In this document: positions 17,061-28,625 of the stretch, piece after piece
Position numbering within the stretch: position 1 is the first letter of the stretch
Layout: each line of letters begins with the position of its first letter
From: Hyphomicrobium_A sp963817485
Lineage (GTDB): Bacteria; Pseudomonadota; Alphaproteobacteria; Rhizobiales; Hyphomicrobiaceae
Assembly (NCBI GenBank): GCA_963817485.1
Contig: CAWFOR010000003.1
Coordinates: 1-64,000 of the forward strand
Direction: 5' to 3'
DNA length: 64,000 nt
The notes under the pieces: generated by a model
The model's database searches: none
What the model was told of the DNA's origin: nothing
What the model saw: the letters and a program-made list of their open reading frames with translations, nothing else
Position numbers and translations under genes: made by a program

Positions 17061-18110
17061 TCAGCTCAGGGCCGGGTCGGCAAATACGGTGGGCAGCAAG
17101 CGCGGGCTTTTTGCGAGCCACGGCGGCAGCGGAAGCGACTTCAACTGCAGAAAGCCCGGATTGAAAAGCCGCGACTGATAGCGCGTTCCATAGTCGCACA
17201 GGATGGTCACGACCGTATGACCGGGGCCGAGCTCCTTGGCGAGGCGGATGGCGCCCGCGACGTTGACGCCGCTCGAGGCCCCAACGCAGAGACCTTCCTC
17301 GGCGACGAGATCGAAGACGATGCGCACGCTCTCTTCGTCGGGGATCTGATACGCCGTATCGATCGGCGCGCCTTCGAGGTTTGCGGTGATGCGGCCCTGG
17401 CCGATGCCCTCGGTGATCGACGACCCTTCGGCCTTCAGCGCGCCTTGCGTGTAGTAGGCATAGAGCGCGGAGCCCGGCGGATCGGCGAGCGCGATGCGGA
17501 TGTCGGAGCGCTTTGCCTTCAGTCCGCGCGAGACGCCGCCGAGCGTGCCCCCTGAGCCGACCGCGGCGACGAAGCCATCGACCTTGCCGTTCGTGTCGGC
17601 CCAGATTTCCTGCGCCGTCGTCGTCGTGTGGATGTCGCGGTTGGCCGTGTTGTCGAACTGGTTGGCCCAGATCGCGCCCGCCGTCTCGCTCTTGCCGAGC
17701 AGATCGGCGAGGCGTGCGGAATACTTCACGTAGTTGTTGGGGTTGCGATAGGGCACCGCCGGCACCTCGACGACCTCGGCGCCGAGCAAGCGCAGCGTGT
17801 CCTTCTTCTCCTGCGCCTGGGTGTCGGGGATGACGATGACGGTGCGGAAGCCCTGCGCGTTGCCGAGCACGGTGAGGCCGATGCCGGTATTGCCGGCGGT
17901 GCCTTCGACGATGGTGCCGCCGGGCTTCAGGCGCCCCTGCTGCACGGCGTCCGCGATGATGCCGAAGGCGGCGCGGTCCTTCACCGACTGGCCGGGGTTC
18001 ATGAACTCCGCCTTGCCGAGGATCGTGCAGCCTGTTTCCTCGGAGGCCCGTCGCAATTTGATCAGCGGTGTTTGGCCGACCGCGGCGACGACGCTCGATC
18101 GTAAGGGCAA
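17061..18110 (-). CDS. cysK: Cysteine synthase A (O-acetylserine sulfhydrylase)
   Basis: PLP enzyme making cysteine from O-acetylserine and sulfide. 349 aa from a TTG with AGGAG 7 nt upstream. The PLP lysine is Lys44 in N-P-G-Q-S-V-K-D-R-A; the substrate loop T-A-G-N-T-G-I-G-L and the phosphate-binding G-S-G-G-T are intact. The C-terminal 40 residues extend beyond the core fold, as in the longer alphaproteobacterial form. It is followed at about 120 nt by sseA on the same strand, so the two may be cotranscribed. A cystathionine-beta-synthase-like role is less likely given the motifs. Confidence 0.88.
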   Translation of the reverse strand: MPLRSSVVAAVGQTPLIKLRRASEETGCTILGKAEFMNPGQSVKDRAAFGIIADAVQQGRLKPGGTIVEGTAGNTGIGLTVLGNAQGFRTVIVIPDTQAQEKKDTLRLLGAEVVEVPAVPYRNPNNYVKYSARLADLLGKSETAGAIWANQFDNTANRDIHTTTTAQEIWADTNGKVDGFVAAVGSGGTLGGVSRGLKAKRSDIRIALADPPGSALYAYYTQGALKAEGSSITEGIGQGRITANLEGAPIDTAYQIPDEESVRIVFDLVAEEGLCVGASSGVNVAGAIRLAKELGPGHTVVTILCDYGTRYQSRLFNPGFLQLKSLPLPPWLAKSPRLLPTVFADPALS

Positions 18111-18393
18111 GGCAGCGCTCCTGAAGCGGAATGAAGGGCGACACCGTACTGGCGGCCTCGTGCCCCCGCAACGGGATGGACTGCCTCATCCCCAAGGGCG
18201 CAAGATACCGGAAGCGCTGCATTTTCCGTCATCTTGACGGTCTCTCCGCCATAACGGCTGCGCGCGAAGCTGTTGCGCTGCCGGAGCCGCGCCAGATATA
18301 CCTTCGCCCGACGTTCCCCTGACCTTAGCGAGACTTGCGCTACGGGAGGCTCTGCGGGTGGGCGCTTAACGCGCCCCCGGGCCAGGGGACCGT

Positions 18394-18478
<85 letters not shown>

Positions 18479-18570
18479 AAAACGCTGCGATTGCGGGGCG
18501 CGGAGCGCCGGGACTTCCCGCGAAGACGATCAAAGCCGTCTTGGACGGCTAAATGGCAGGTTGGAGACAG

Positions 18571-19935
18571 ATGCAAGTCACGGAAGCGAATACCGAGGGA
18601 TTGAAGCGTACCCTCAAGGTCGTGGTTGGCGCGGATGAGCTTGGCCGGCGCTTCTCGGAGCGTCTCGACGAGATCAAGGACCGCGTCCAGCTCAAGGGCT
18701 TCCGCAAGGGCAAGGTGCCGGTCCCGCACCTGAAGAAGATGTACGGCCGCTCGCTGATGGCGGAGGTGCTGGAGCAGACCGTCAAGGAGACGAGCTCGAA
18801 GGCGATCGCGGACCGCAACGAGCGCGCGGTCATGCAGCCGAGCTACACGCTGCCCGAGGACGAGAAGGAGATCGAGCAGGTGCTCGAGGGCAAGGCCGAC
18901 CTTGCCTACTCGATGACGTTCGAGGTGCTACCGAGCTTCGATCTCGTCGACCCCAAGACGCTGAAGCTGGAACGCCTGCGCGCCGACGTCGAGCCCGACG
19001 CCATCGACAAGGCCGTCGAGCAGCTGGTCGAGCGCAGCATCACCTTCACGCCGGAAGAGGGCCGCGCAGCCGCCTCCGGCGACCGCATCACCATGGATTT
19101 CGTCGGCACGATCGACGGCGAGGCGTTCGAGGGCGGCTCCGGCGAGGGCACGCAGCTCGTGCTCGGCCAGGCGAACTTCATCCCCGGCTTCGAGGAAGGC
19201 CTCATCGGCGTCAAGGCCGGCGAGGAGCGCGACATCAACGCGACCTTCCCCGACGACTACACGGTCGACGCGTTGAAGGGGAAGGCGGCGATCTTCGCCG
19301 TGAAGATCAAGGAGGTGGCGGCACCCGTGCGCCCGGCGGTCGACGACACCTTCGCCAAGACGCTGGGCGCCGAGGACGTCGCCAACCTGCGCAAGCTCGT
19401 CAGCGAGCAGATCAGCCGCGAGTACGACAACGTCGCGCGCATGAAACTGAAGCGCCAGATGCTGGCCCAGCTCGAGAAGGCGCACACGTTCGAGCTGCCG
19501 CCCTCGCTCGTCGACAGCGAGTTCGAGTCGATCTGGCGCCAGCTCACCGAGACCATGCGCCAGTCGGGCAAGTCGTTTCCCGACGAGAACAAGACGGAGG
19601 AGGAGGCCCGCGCCGAGTACCGCCGCATCGCGGAGCGCCGCGTCCGCCTCGGCCTCATCATCGGCGAGATCGCCGAGAAGAACGACATCAAGATCACGCA
19701 GGACGAGCTGCGCCGCGTCCTGATCGAGCAGGCTCGGCGTTTCCCGGGCCAGGAGAAGGCGGTATACGAGTACTACGAGAAGACGCCCGGAGCGCTCGCG
19801 GAGCTGCGCGCACCCATCATCGAGGACAAGGTCGTCGACTTCGTCATCGAAAAGGCCAAGCCGACCGAGAAGACGGTGTCGAAGGACGTGCTGTTTGAGC
19901 AGCCCGAGGCCGCCGACGAGACGGAAGGCGACTAG
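18571..19935 (+). CDS. tig: Trigger factor
   Basis: Ribosome-associated chaperone and peptidyl-prolyl isomerase that meets nascent chains at the exit tunnel. 454 aa from the ATG at 18571 (GGAG 4-5 nt before it); an in-frame ATG at 18553 is less likely. The N-terminal ribosome-binding domain contains the signature G-F-R-K-G-K-V-P; the FKBP-type domain (D-R-I-T-M-D-F-V-G through F-P-D-D-Y) is in the middle, and the helical chaperone domain fills the C-terminal half. It heads the tig-clpP-clpX-lon cluster. Confidence 0.96.
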   Translation: MQVTEANTEGLKRTLKVVVGADELGRRFSERLDEIKDRVQLKGFRKGKVPVPHLKKMYGRSLMAEVLEQTVKETSSKAIADRNERAVMQPSYTLPEDEKEIEQVLEGKADLAYSMTFEVLPSFDLVDPKTLKLERLRADVEPDAIDKAVEQLVERSITFTPEEGRAAASGDRITMDFVGTIDGEAFEGGSGEGTQLVLGQANFIPGFEEGLIGVKAGEERDINATFPDDYTVDALKGKAAIFAVKIKEVAAPVRPAVDDTFAKTLGAEDVANLRKLVSEQISREYDNVARMKLKRQMLAQLEKAHTFELPPSLVDSEFESIWRQLTETMRQSGKSFPDENKTEEEARAEYRRIAERRVRLGLIIGEIAEKNDIKITQDELRRVLIEQARRFPGQEKAVYEYYEKTPGALAELRAPIIEDKVVDFVIEKAKPTEKTVSKDVLFEQPEAADETEGD

Positions 19936-20068
19936 CGACATTTTATGTGGGAAGGCTGCCGTCCCCTTGCGCCCGGGGCCGGCCCTACCCAAAAAGGACC
20001 GTCAGCCCTAGATTCGGGGGCGCCCATTGCCATCTAGACGTCGTTGCGAGCCATAAGGAACGAAAGCC

Positions 20069-20722
20069 ATGCGGGACCCGGTCGGCACATTGACGGACAC
20101 CTTCTGGCCGATGGTCGTCGAACAGACGAACCGCGGCGAGCGGGGCTACGACCTGCCCTCGCGGCTCCTGAAGGAGCGCATCATCTTCTTGACGGGGCCG
20201 ATCGAGGACCACATGGCGGCCTCGGTCTGCATGCAGCTCCTGTTCCTCGAGGCGGAGAACCCCAAGAAAGAAATCTCGATGTACATCAACTCGCCGGGCG
20301 GCGTCGTCACGGCGGGCTTTGCCATCTACGACACGCTGCAGTTCGTGCGCCCCCCGGTTGCGACCTTGTGCATCGGTCAGGCGGCCTCCATGGGCTCGCT
20401 GCTCCTGTGCGCAGGCACCAAGGGCATGCGCTACGCGCTCCCCAATGCGCGCATCATGGTGCACCAGCCCTCCGGCGGCTTCTCCGGTCAGGCCTCCGAC
20501 ATCGAGCGGCATGCCGAAGACATCATCAAGATGAAGCGCCGCTTGAACGAGATCTACGTCAAGCATACCGGCCAGACTTACGAGAGCATTGAACGCACGC
20601 TCGACCGTGATTACTTCATGACGGCAGAGCAGGCGCGAGAGTTCGGCATCATCGACAAGGTGCTCACGCGGCGCGACGAGGCCGAGTTCGGTCTCGGCGA
20701 GGCTGCCAAGGGGGCGGCCTGA
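20069..20722 (+). CDS. clpP: ATP-dependent Clp protease proteolytic subunit
   Basis: Serine peptidase forming the double-ring chamber used with ClpX or ClpA. 217 aa. Catalytic triad visible: Ser107 in G-Q-A-A-S-M-G-S, His132 in M-V-H-Q-P-S-G-G and Asp181 in D-R-D-Y-F-M. The N-terminus (about 20 residues before R-G-Y-D-L-P-S-R-L-L) is the usual propeptide region. clpX follows after 354 nt, so the two may have separate promoters. Confidence 0.97.
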   Translation: MRDPVGTLTDTFWPMVVEQTNRGERGYDLPSRLLKERIIFLTGPIEDHMAASVCMQLLFLEAENPKKEISMYINSPGGVVTAGFAIYDTLQFVRPPVATLCIGQAASMGSLLLCAGTKGMRYALPNARIMVHQPSGGFSGQASDIERHAEDIIKMKRRLNEIYVKHTGQTYESIERTLDRDYFMTAEQAREFGIIDKVLTRRDEAEFGLGEAAKGAA

Positions 20723-21076
20723 GCCGGTTCCCCGGTCCCGGCATCGATGCCGGCCTCTGCGGTTGATTTGCGGCGCTCGGCGGCGCCGGAAGCGGGATGC
20801 CGTATCGCCACAGCGGTGCGGACGGCCCAAATCGAGACAAACGCTTAGCCGGCCACAAAACTGTGGCAATCGGGTCGCTTCAATGCCGAGCGGGCCTCAA
20901 CTCGTTAATCCAATCTTGATCTGGGGAACGCTAGCGTGCTCAGATCGCGTTAATTGGACTCGGGGCCGCACGAGCAGGGTTGGCGACGCGCCAGCATGGT
21001 GTAAGCTTTCTTCCCGGGTGCTCGGGCCGGTGTATCCCGGTCGCAGCAGCCTTTAGGAGGGGTGAGACAGCAGCTT
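20723..21076. other. clpP-clpX intergenic region, no gene seen (354 nt)
   Basis: No protein-like frame. It holds a short palindrome (CCGGCATCGATGCCGG, near 20737-20752) soon after clpP, with no T-run, and an AGGAGGGG just before clpX. It probably carries the clpX promoter, but I cannot point to convincing boxes. Confidence 0.4.
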
Positions 21077-22330
<1,254 letters not shown>

Positions 22331-22586
22331 TGTTTGCGAGCCGCCTGAGGGAGGCGGCTTACCCCGGTATAATCGTGTGTCGCCGCACGTGCGGCGACGA
22401 AGTCTTGATAGAGCGGCGCCAACCCCCATTTCAAATGGCGTGCGGCGCCGGAAATTCGCGTCGAGGCTCGCCGCCTGATGCGGCGATCTGCCTCAAATGT
22501 GCCGGAGCGCACGCGTTAGACTGTGCTGGGAATTAAGCGGGCGGCGGGCAGACGATCGCAAGCGGCCACACCGGAGTGGATACGAC

Positions 22587-25010
<2,424 letters not shown>

Positions 25011-25021
25011 CACAATTTGGT

Positions 25022-25053
25022 GCAGGCGCAACCTAAGGCGCCTGCCAGTTTTT
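25022..25053 (+). terminator. Rho-independent terminator 1 after lon
   Basis: 8-bp perfect stem GCAGGCGC / GCGCCTGC (25022-25029 with 25038-25045), 8-nt loop, then CAG and a run of five T, 11 nt after the lon stop codon. Confidence 0.8.
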
Positions 25054-25062
25054 CCAGCAGAT

Positions 25063-25093
25063 ACCCCGCGTCGCAAGGCGCGGGGTTTTTGTT
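25063..25093 (+). terminator. Rho-independent terminator 2 after lon
   Basis: 8-bp perfect stem ACCCCGCG / CGCGGGGT (25063-25070 with 25079-25086), 8-nt loop and a T-run from 25086. Together with the hairpin 10 nt earlier it makes a tandem terminator separating lon from hupB. Confidence 0.85.
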
Positions 25094-25284
25094 CCCGCTC
25101 CGTGCGCGAAGCAAGCGTTTTTCCCAGGTTTTTCGGGCAATTTCGCGCGATTTCCCCCTTGACGAGGCGTTTTATTGAGCGCTTTTGTCCACCTCTGTTG
25201 CGGCTGCAGAGCCCGTATTTAGGGCCTTCCGGCCGCCTTAAGACCCCCCAAGACCCCATTCCGAACGCAAAGGACGGAAACGAG

Positions 25285-25557
25285 ATGAGCAAGAAAGATT
25301 TGATCGACGCCGTCGCCAAGGATGCCGAGCTCACAAAGGAGAAGGCGAGCGTGGCGGTCGATGCGGCGCTGGAGCACATTCGCGGCGCTCTGCGGAAGGG
25401 CGAGGAAGTGCGCATCCCCGATTTCGGGACCTTCAAGGTCGCAAAGCGCAAAGCGCGCGAAGGCCGCAATCCGGCGACTGGGGCGACGATCAACATCCCG
25501 GCGTCGCGGGTGCCGAAATTCAGCCCCTCCAAGGGCCTCAAGGATATCCTCAACTAA
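25285..25557 (+). CDS. hupB: DNA-binding protein HU
   Basis: Nucleoid protein that bends DNA as a dimer. 90 aa from the ATG at 25285; GGA and AAGGA lie 6-12 nt upstream. The HU fold is complete: N-terminal M-S-K-K-D-L-I-D-A-V, the G-F-G-T-F-like turn (here D-F-G-T-F-K-V), and the DNA-binding arm with R-N-P-A-T-G-A-T-I-N-I-P. Position after lon is conserved in alphaproteobacteria. A strong terminator follows. Confidence 0.95.
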   Translation: MSKKDLIDAVAKDAELTKEKASVAVDAALEHIRGALRKGEEVRIPDFGTFKVAKRKAREGRNPATGATINIPASRVPKFSPSKGLKDILN

Positions 25558-25580
25558 CGAGCGTTATCCGGCATCGAGTG

Positions 25581-25617
25581 GGCGCGCCGCGGACGAAGCG
25601 GCGCGCCTTTTGCTTTT
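25581..25617 (+). terminator. Rho-independent terminator after hupB
   Basis: 10-bp perfect stem GGCGCGCCGC / GCGGCGCGCC (25581-25590 with 25598-25607), 7-nt loop, then TTTTGCTTTT. It lies 24 nt after the hupB stop codon. Confidence 0.88.
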
Positions 25618-25782
25618 CGCCGCGTGCTATTTGCCGGGCCTGCGCCAGTGACCTGTGATTGCCGGAGGGCATTTGCCGGGCCGTAGACGAGGCGCTGAGC
25701 CGAGCGAGATTGGGCCAACGGCCCTTGTGTCCCAGTGTGCCCGTCGTTGCGCCGACGGCACCGGCCCGCTACACGAGCGATT

Positions 25783-25857
25783 GGGCGGTTAGCTCAGTGG
25801 TAGAGCGCCTCGTTTACACCGAGGATGTCGGGAGTTCGACCCTCTCACCGCCCACCA
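25783..25857 (+). tRNA. tRNA-Val(UAC)
   Basis: Complete tRNA with CCA encoded: acceptor GGGCGGT / ACCGCCC, anticodon arm CCTCG / TTTACAC / CGAGG with anticodon TAC, T-arm GGGAG / TTCGACC / CTCTC with one G-T pair, CCA at 25855-25857. A modular hairpin repeat starts 14 nt after it. Confidence 0.95.
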
Positions 25858-25870
25858 TTTTCCAGGCGAT

Positions 25871-25963
25871 ACAAGCTGCGGGAAGCTGCGCTCGAGTGGC
25901 GTGGTGCTTTGTGGAGGGCCGCGGCTCGCCGCGGCGTCCCTTGGACGCTGGGCGCTTCGCGCC
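25871..25963 (+). repeat. Modular hairpin repeat, copy A
   Basis: Head of 50 nt at 25871-25920, about 85% identical to copy B. It is followed without gaps by three small hairpins: GCGG-CTCG-CCGC (25921-25932), GCGTCC-CTT-GGACGC (25934-25948) and GGCGC-TTC-GCGCC (25951-25963). It starts 14 nt downstream of tRNA-Val. Confidence 0.75.
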
Positions 25964-25979
25964 GGTCTCTGCTGCTGAC

Positions 25980-26099
25980 ACAAGCTGCGGGAAGCTGCGC
26001 TCAACGAGCGTGGTGCTCTGTGGAGGACCGGCGCTCGCGCCCATGCGAAGCATGGCTCCGCCATGACGGGCCACCTTGTGGCCGGGGCGCTACGCGCCC
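25980..26099 (+). repeat. Modular hairpin repeat, copy B
   Basis: Head at 25980-26029, then five perfect hairpins: 26030-26041 (GGCGC/GCGCC), 26042-26054 (CATGC-GAA-GCATG), 26052-26064 (ATGGC-TCC-GCCAT, sharing 3 nt with the previous one), 26069-26083 (GGCCAC-CTT-GTGGCC) and 26085-26099 (GGGCGC-TAC-GCGCCC). It ends about 30 nt before the ribosome-binding site of the DUF1993 gene. Confidence 0.75.
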
Positions 26100-26141
26100 A
26101 AGTTAGCTGCCGACACGGTCCAATTCCTGGGGAGGCACTCA

Positions 26142-26648
26142 ATGTCGCTATCGATGTACCAAGCATCCGTTCCCGTGTTCCAGCGCACGCTCGGCGCGCT
26201 CGACAAGATCCTCGACAAGGCGGCCACTTACGCCTCCGAGCGCAAGATCGAGCCCGCCACTCTGCTCGGCGCACGGCTTTACCCGGACATGTTTCCGCTG
26301 GCGCGGCAGGTGCAGATCGCGACCGACCACGCCAAGGGGGCTTCGGCCCGGCTCGCCGGCGCGCCGGTGCCGAGCTTTGAGGACAACGAGAAGACGTTTG
26401 CAGAGCTCAAGGCCCGCATCGGCAAGACGCTCGACTTTATCGGCACCTTCAAGCCCGCCCAGATCGACGGCTCGGAAGGGCGCGACATCTCGCTCAAGGC
26501 CGGCCCGCGCGAGCTCACCTTCAAGGGCCAGGATTACCTCTTGTTCTTCGCCCTCCCGAACTTCTATTTCCACGCCACCACGGCCTTCGGAATCCTGCGC
26601 CACAACGGCGTCTCGATCGGCAAGCTCGACTTCCTCAACGCGGCCTAG
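26142..26648 (+). CDS. DUF1993 family protein
   Basis: 168 aa from an ATG with GGGGAGG 6 nt upstream. The sequence (SMYQASVPVFQRTLGALDKI at the start, L-Y-P-D-M-F-P-L-A-R-Q-V-Q near 46-58, F-Y-F-H-A-T-T-A-F-G-I-L-R-H-N-G-V near the end) is that of DUF1993, a DinB-like four-helix-bundle family without established function. It is a soluble cytoplasmic protein. It sits alone between two tRNA genes and two groups of repeats; a terminator-like hairpin lies about 90 nt downstream. Confidence 0.9.
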   Translation: MSLSMYQASVPVFQRTLGALDKILDKAATYASERKIEPATLLGARLYPDMFPLARQVQIATDHAKGASARLAGAPVPSFEDNEKTFAELKARIGKTLDFIGTFKPAQIDGSEGRDISLKAGPRELTFKGQDYLLFFALPNFYFHATTAFGILRHNGVSIGKLDFLNAA

Positions 26649-26734
26649 GCGGCGCTCAGCCGGGGCGCCCCCTGTCTGCCGTGGGGCCCGCCTTGACTTC
26701 CGGGGGCCTCCCACGTAAGTCTCGGCGCGTGGCA

Positions 26735-26761
26735 GCGCGCTCCTCAAGGGGCGCGCGTTTT
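26735..26761 (+). terminator. Terminator-like hairpin between the DUF1993 gene and tRNA-Asp
   Basis: 9-bp stem GCGCGCTCC / GGGGCGCGC with one G-T pair (26735-26743 with 26748-26756), TCAA tetraloop, then GTTTT. It ends only 6 nt before the first base of tRNA-Asp, so it probably terminates DUF1993 transcription; how the tRNA is then transcribed is unclear. Confidence 0.55.
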
Positions 26762-26766
26762 CGATT

Positions 26767-26843
26767 GCGGGAGTAGCTCAGTTGGTTAGAGCGCCGCCCT
26801 GTCACGGCGGAGGCCGCGGGTTCAAGTCCCGTCTCTCGCGCCA
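26767..26843 (+). tRNA. tRNA-Asp(GUC)
   Basis: Complete tRNA: acceptor GCGGGAG / CTCTCGC with one G-T pair, anticodon arm CCGCC / CTGTCAC / GGCGG with anticodon GTC, T-arm GCGGG / TTCAAGT / CCCGT, discriminator G, CCA encoded at 26841-26843. Hairpin repeat copy C begins 15 nt later. Confidence 0.95.
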
Positions 26844-26858
26844 CTATTCTCAACTGAC

Positions 26859-26972
26859 ACAAGCTGAGACGAGCTTCGCCCAACGAGCATAGTGCTCCGT
26901 TGATGGACGCGGCTCCCCGCGGGCCGCTTTGCGGCCACTGCGCTTCGCGCCCAATATTGATACGTCTCAGCT
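26859..26972 (+). repeat. Modular hairpin repeat, copy C, with flanking inverted repeat
   Basis: A more diverged head (26859-26908) followed by GCGG-CTCC-CCGC (26909-26920), GGCCGC-TTT-GCGGCC (26922-26936) and GCGC-TTC-GCGC (26940-26950). The whole unit is enclosed by a 10-bp perfect inverted repeat, AGCTGAGACG at 26862-26871 and CGTCTCAGCT at 26963-26972, so it can fold as one large stem with branches. Confidence 0.7.
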
Positions 26973-27061
26973 GCGGATACGCCGTTGCGCTCCCCGTGGG
27001 CCTGCGTTAACACCGCTATATTGCGCCGCAGCAGGCGGCGGCGCGGGAGTGCAGGCCACCC

Positions 27062-27427
27062 ATGGACCAGCTGTTTCTCGCCTATCTGCCGATTGCGATC
27101 TTCATCGCCGTGGCGCTTGCGATCGGCGCCATCCTGATGGCGGTGCCGTTCCTCATCGCGGTCAACAATCCCGACCCCGAAAAGGTCTCGGCCTACGAAT
27201 GCGGCTTCAACGCGTTCGACGACGCGCGCATGAAGTTCGACATCCGCTACTACCTGGTCGCGATCCTGTTCATCATCTTCGACCTCGAGGTCGCGTTCCT
27301 CTTCCCCTGGGCGGTCGCGTTCAAGGATCTCGGCGCCTTCGGCTTCTGGTCGATGCTGCTGTTCCTCGCCGTGCTCACCGTCGGCTTCATTTACGAGTGG
27401 CGGAAGGGAGCGCTGGAATGGGATTGA
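27062..27427 (+). CDS. nuoA: NADH-quinone oxidoreductase subunit A
   Basis: Small membrane subunit of complex I at the junction of the hydrophilic and membrane arms. 121 aa with three membrane segments (about 6-30, 65-85, 93-112). The conserved loop N-P-D-P-E-K-V-S-A-Y-E-C-G-F with Cys47 and the following D-I-R-Y-Y-L-V-A-I-L-F-I-I-F-D-L-E-V-A are typical. First gene of the 14-gene nuo operon; its end overlaps nuoB by 10 nt. Confidence 0.96.
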   Translation: MDQLFLAYLPIAIFIAVALAIGAILMAVPFLIAVNNPDPEKVSAYECGFNAFDDARMKFDIRYYLVAILFIIFDLEVAFLFPWAVAFKDLGAFGFWSMLLFLAVLTVGFIYEWRKGALEWD

Positions 27428-27966
27428 TCACACCCGCCACCTCCACCCCCGGCGGCGTCCTCGTGAAGCCGGGCGAGGAAGGCTTCACCCAGATCTCCAA
27501 CCAGCTCGCGGACAAGGGCTTCCTGGTCACGACGACGGACGACCTCATCAACTGGGCGCGCACCGGCTCGCTCATGTGGATGACGTTCGGGCTCGCTTGC
27601 TGCGCGGTGGAGATGATGCAGGCGTCCATGCCGCGCTACGACCTGGAGCGCTTCGGTTTTGCCCCGCGCGCCTCCCCGCGCCAGTCCGACGTGATGATCG
27701 TCGCCGGCACGCTGACCAACAAGATGGCCCCGGCGCTGCGCAAGGTCTACGACCAGATGCCGGAGCCGCGCTACGTCATCTCCATGGGGAGCTGCGCCAA
27801 CGGCGGGGGCTACTATCACTACTCCTACGCGGTCGTGCGCGGCTGCGACCGCATCGTGCCCGTCGACATCTACATCCCCGGCTGCCCGCCGACCGCGGAA
27901 GCGCTCGTCTACGGCGTGCTGCTGCTGCAGCGGAAGATCCGGCGCACGGGCACGATCGAGCGATAA
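27418..27966 (+). CDS. nuoB: NADH-quinone oxidoreductase subunit B
   Basis: Carries the terminal N2 [4Fe-4S] cluster that reduces quinone. 182 aa. The four ligands are Cys61 and Cys62 (adjacent), Cys126 and Cys156, with the spacing typical of the family (C-C-x63-C-x29-C-P). The N-terminal 40 residues are the variable part. Its start lies inside nuoA (10-nt overlap), so the two are probably translationally coupled. Confidence 0.97.
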   Translation: MGLITPATSTPGGVLVKPGEEGFTQISNQLADKGFLVTTTDDLINWARTGSLMWMTFGLACCAVEMMQASMPRYDLERFGFAPRASPRQSDVMIVAGTLTNKMAPALRKVYDQMPEPRYVISMGSCANGGGYYHYSYAVVRGCDRIVPVDIYIPGCPPTAEALVYGVLLLQRKIRRTGTIER

Positions 27967-28011
27967 GTCGTTTTTTGCCGGCCCTGGCCTTGCGACGTCA
28001 CGGAAGCGCAG

Positions 28012-28621
28012 ATGGACAAGCTTGAAACGCTCGACGCACACCTCAAGGCCTCGTTGGGAGCCGCGATTCTGTCCTCGCGCATCATCCCACGGCGAGCTGA
28101 CGCTCAACGTCGCGCGCGACAAGATCGTCGACGTGCTCAAGTTTCTGCGCGACGACGCCGGCTGCCGCTTCGAGGTGCTGATCGACATCTGCGGCGTCGA
28201 CTGGCCGGCGCGCGAAAGCCGCTTCGACGTCGTCTATCACTTGCTGTCGCCGCGCCTCAACCAGCGCATCCGCGTCAAGCTCGAAACCGACGAGACGACA
28301 CCCGTCGCGAGCGTGGTCGACGTCTTCTCCGCCGCCAACTGGTTCGAGCGCGAAGCCTACGACATGTACGGCATCCTCTTCTCCGGCCACCCCGACCTGC
28401 GCCGCATCCTCACCGACTACGGCTTCCAGGGTCACCCGCTGCGCAAGGACTTCCCGCTCACCGGCTACGTCGAGGTGCGCTACGACGATGAATTAAAGCG
28501 GGTCGTCTACGAGCCGGTCGAGCTGACGCAGGAGTTCCGCTCCTTCGACTTCGAATCCCCCTGGGAGGGGACGCAGTACGTGCTGCCGGGCGACGAGAAG
28601 GCCAGCGCGGGCAAGGCGTAG
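28012..28621 (+). CDS. nuoC: NADH-quinone oxidoreductase subunit C, frameshifted in this sequence
   Basis: 30-kDa hydrophilic subunit of complex I. From the ATG at 28012 the frame gives MDKLETLDAHLKASLGAAIL, then becomes arginine-rich junk. The rest of NuoC (HGELTLNVARDKIVDVLKFL onward, with F-E-R-E-A-Y-D-M-Y-G-I-L-F and G-H-P-L-R-K-D-F-P-L-T-G-Y) is in the next frame and ends at 28621. Removing one C from CCC at 28086-28088 gives A-I-L-S-S-R-I-I-H-G-E-L-T and a 202-aa protein. All 13 other nuo genes are intact, so an error in the sequence is more likely than real loss. Confidence 0.9.
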
Positions 28622-28625
28622 AGCC

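Noticed and set aside
16075..18222. A single 715-aa protein on the minus strand
   Set aside because: Only the last 287 residues (sulfurtransferase) are protein-like; the rest is the wrong frame of cysK. The start at GTG 16938 has its own ribosome-binding site.
22368..22373. TATAAT upstream of lon as a promoter
   Set aside because: No acceptable -35 box lies 16-18 nt upstream; that stretch is inside the hairpin after clpX.
25789..26274. Minus-strand frames ending CKRGALPLS and ERVELPTSSV
   Set aside because: They read antisense through tRNA-Val and its flanking repeat. Such endings are a well-known source of spurious protein annotations.
26656..26883. Minus-strand 75-aa frame with RETGLEPAASAVTGRRSNQL
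   Set aside because: Antisense of tRNA-Asp; the same type of artefact.
25871..26972. The hairpin strings as a CRISPR array
   Set aside because: The stems differ in sequence and length, there are no constant repeats with unique spacers, and no cas gene is near.
28081..28095. Programmed frameshifting in nuoC
   Set aside because: No slippery heptamer or downstream structure is apparent, and the same one-extra-base pattern in other genes points to sequence error.
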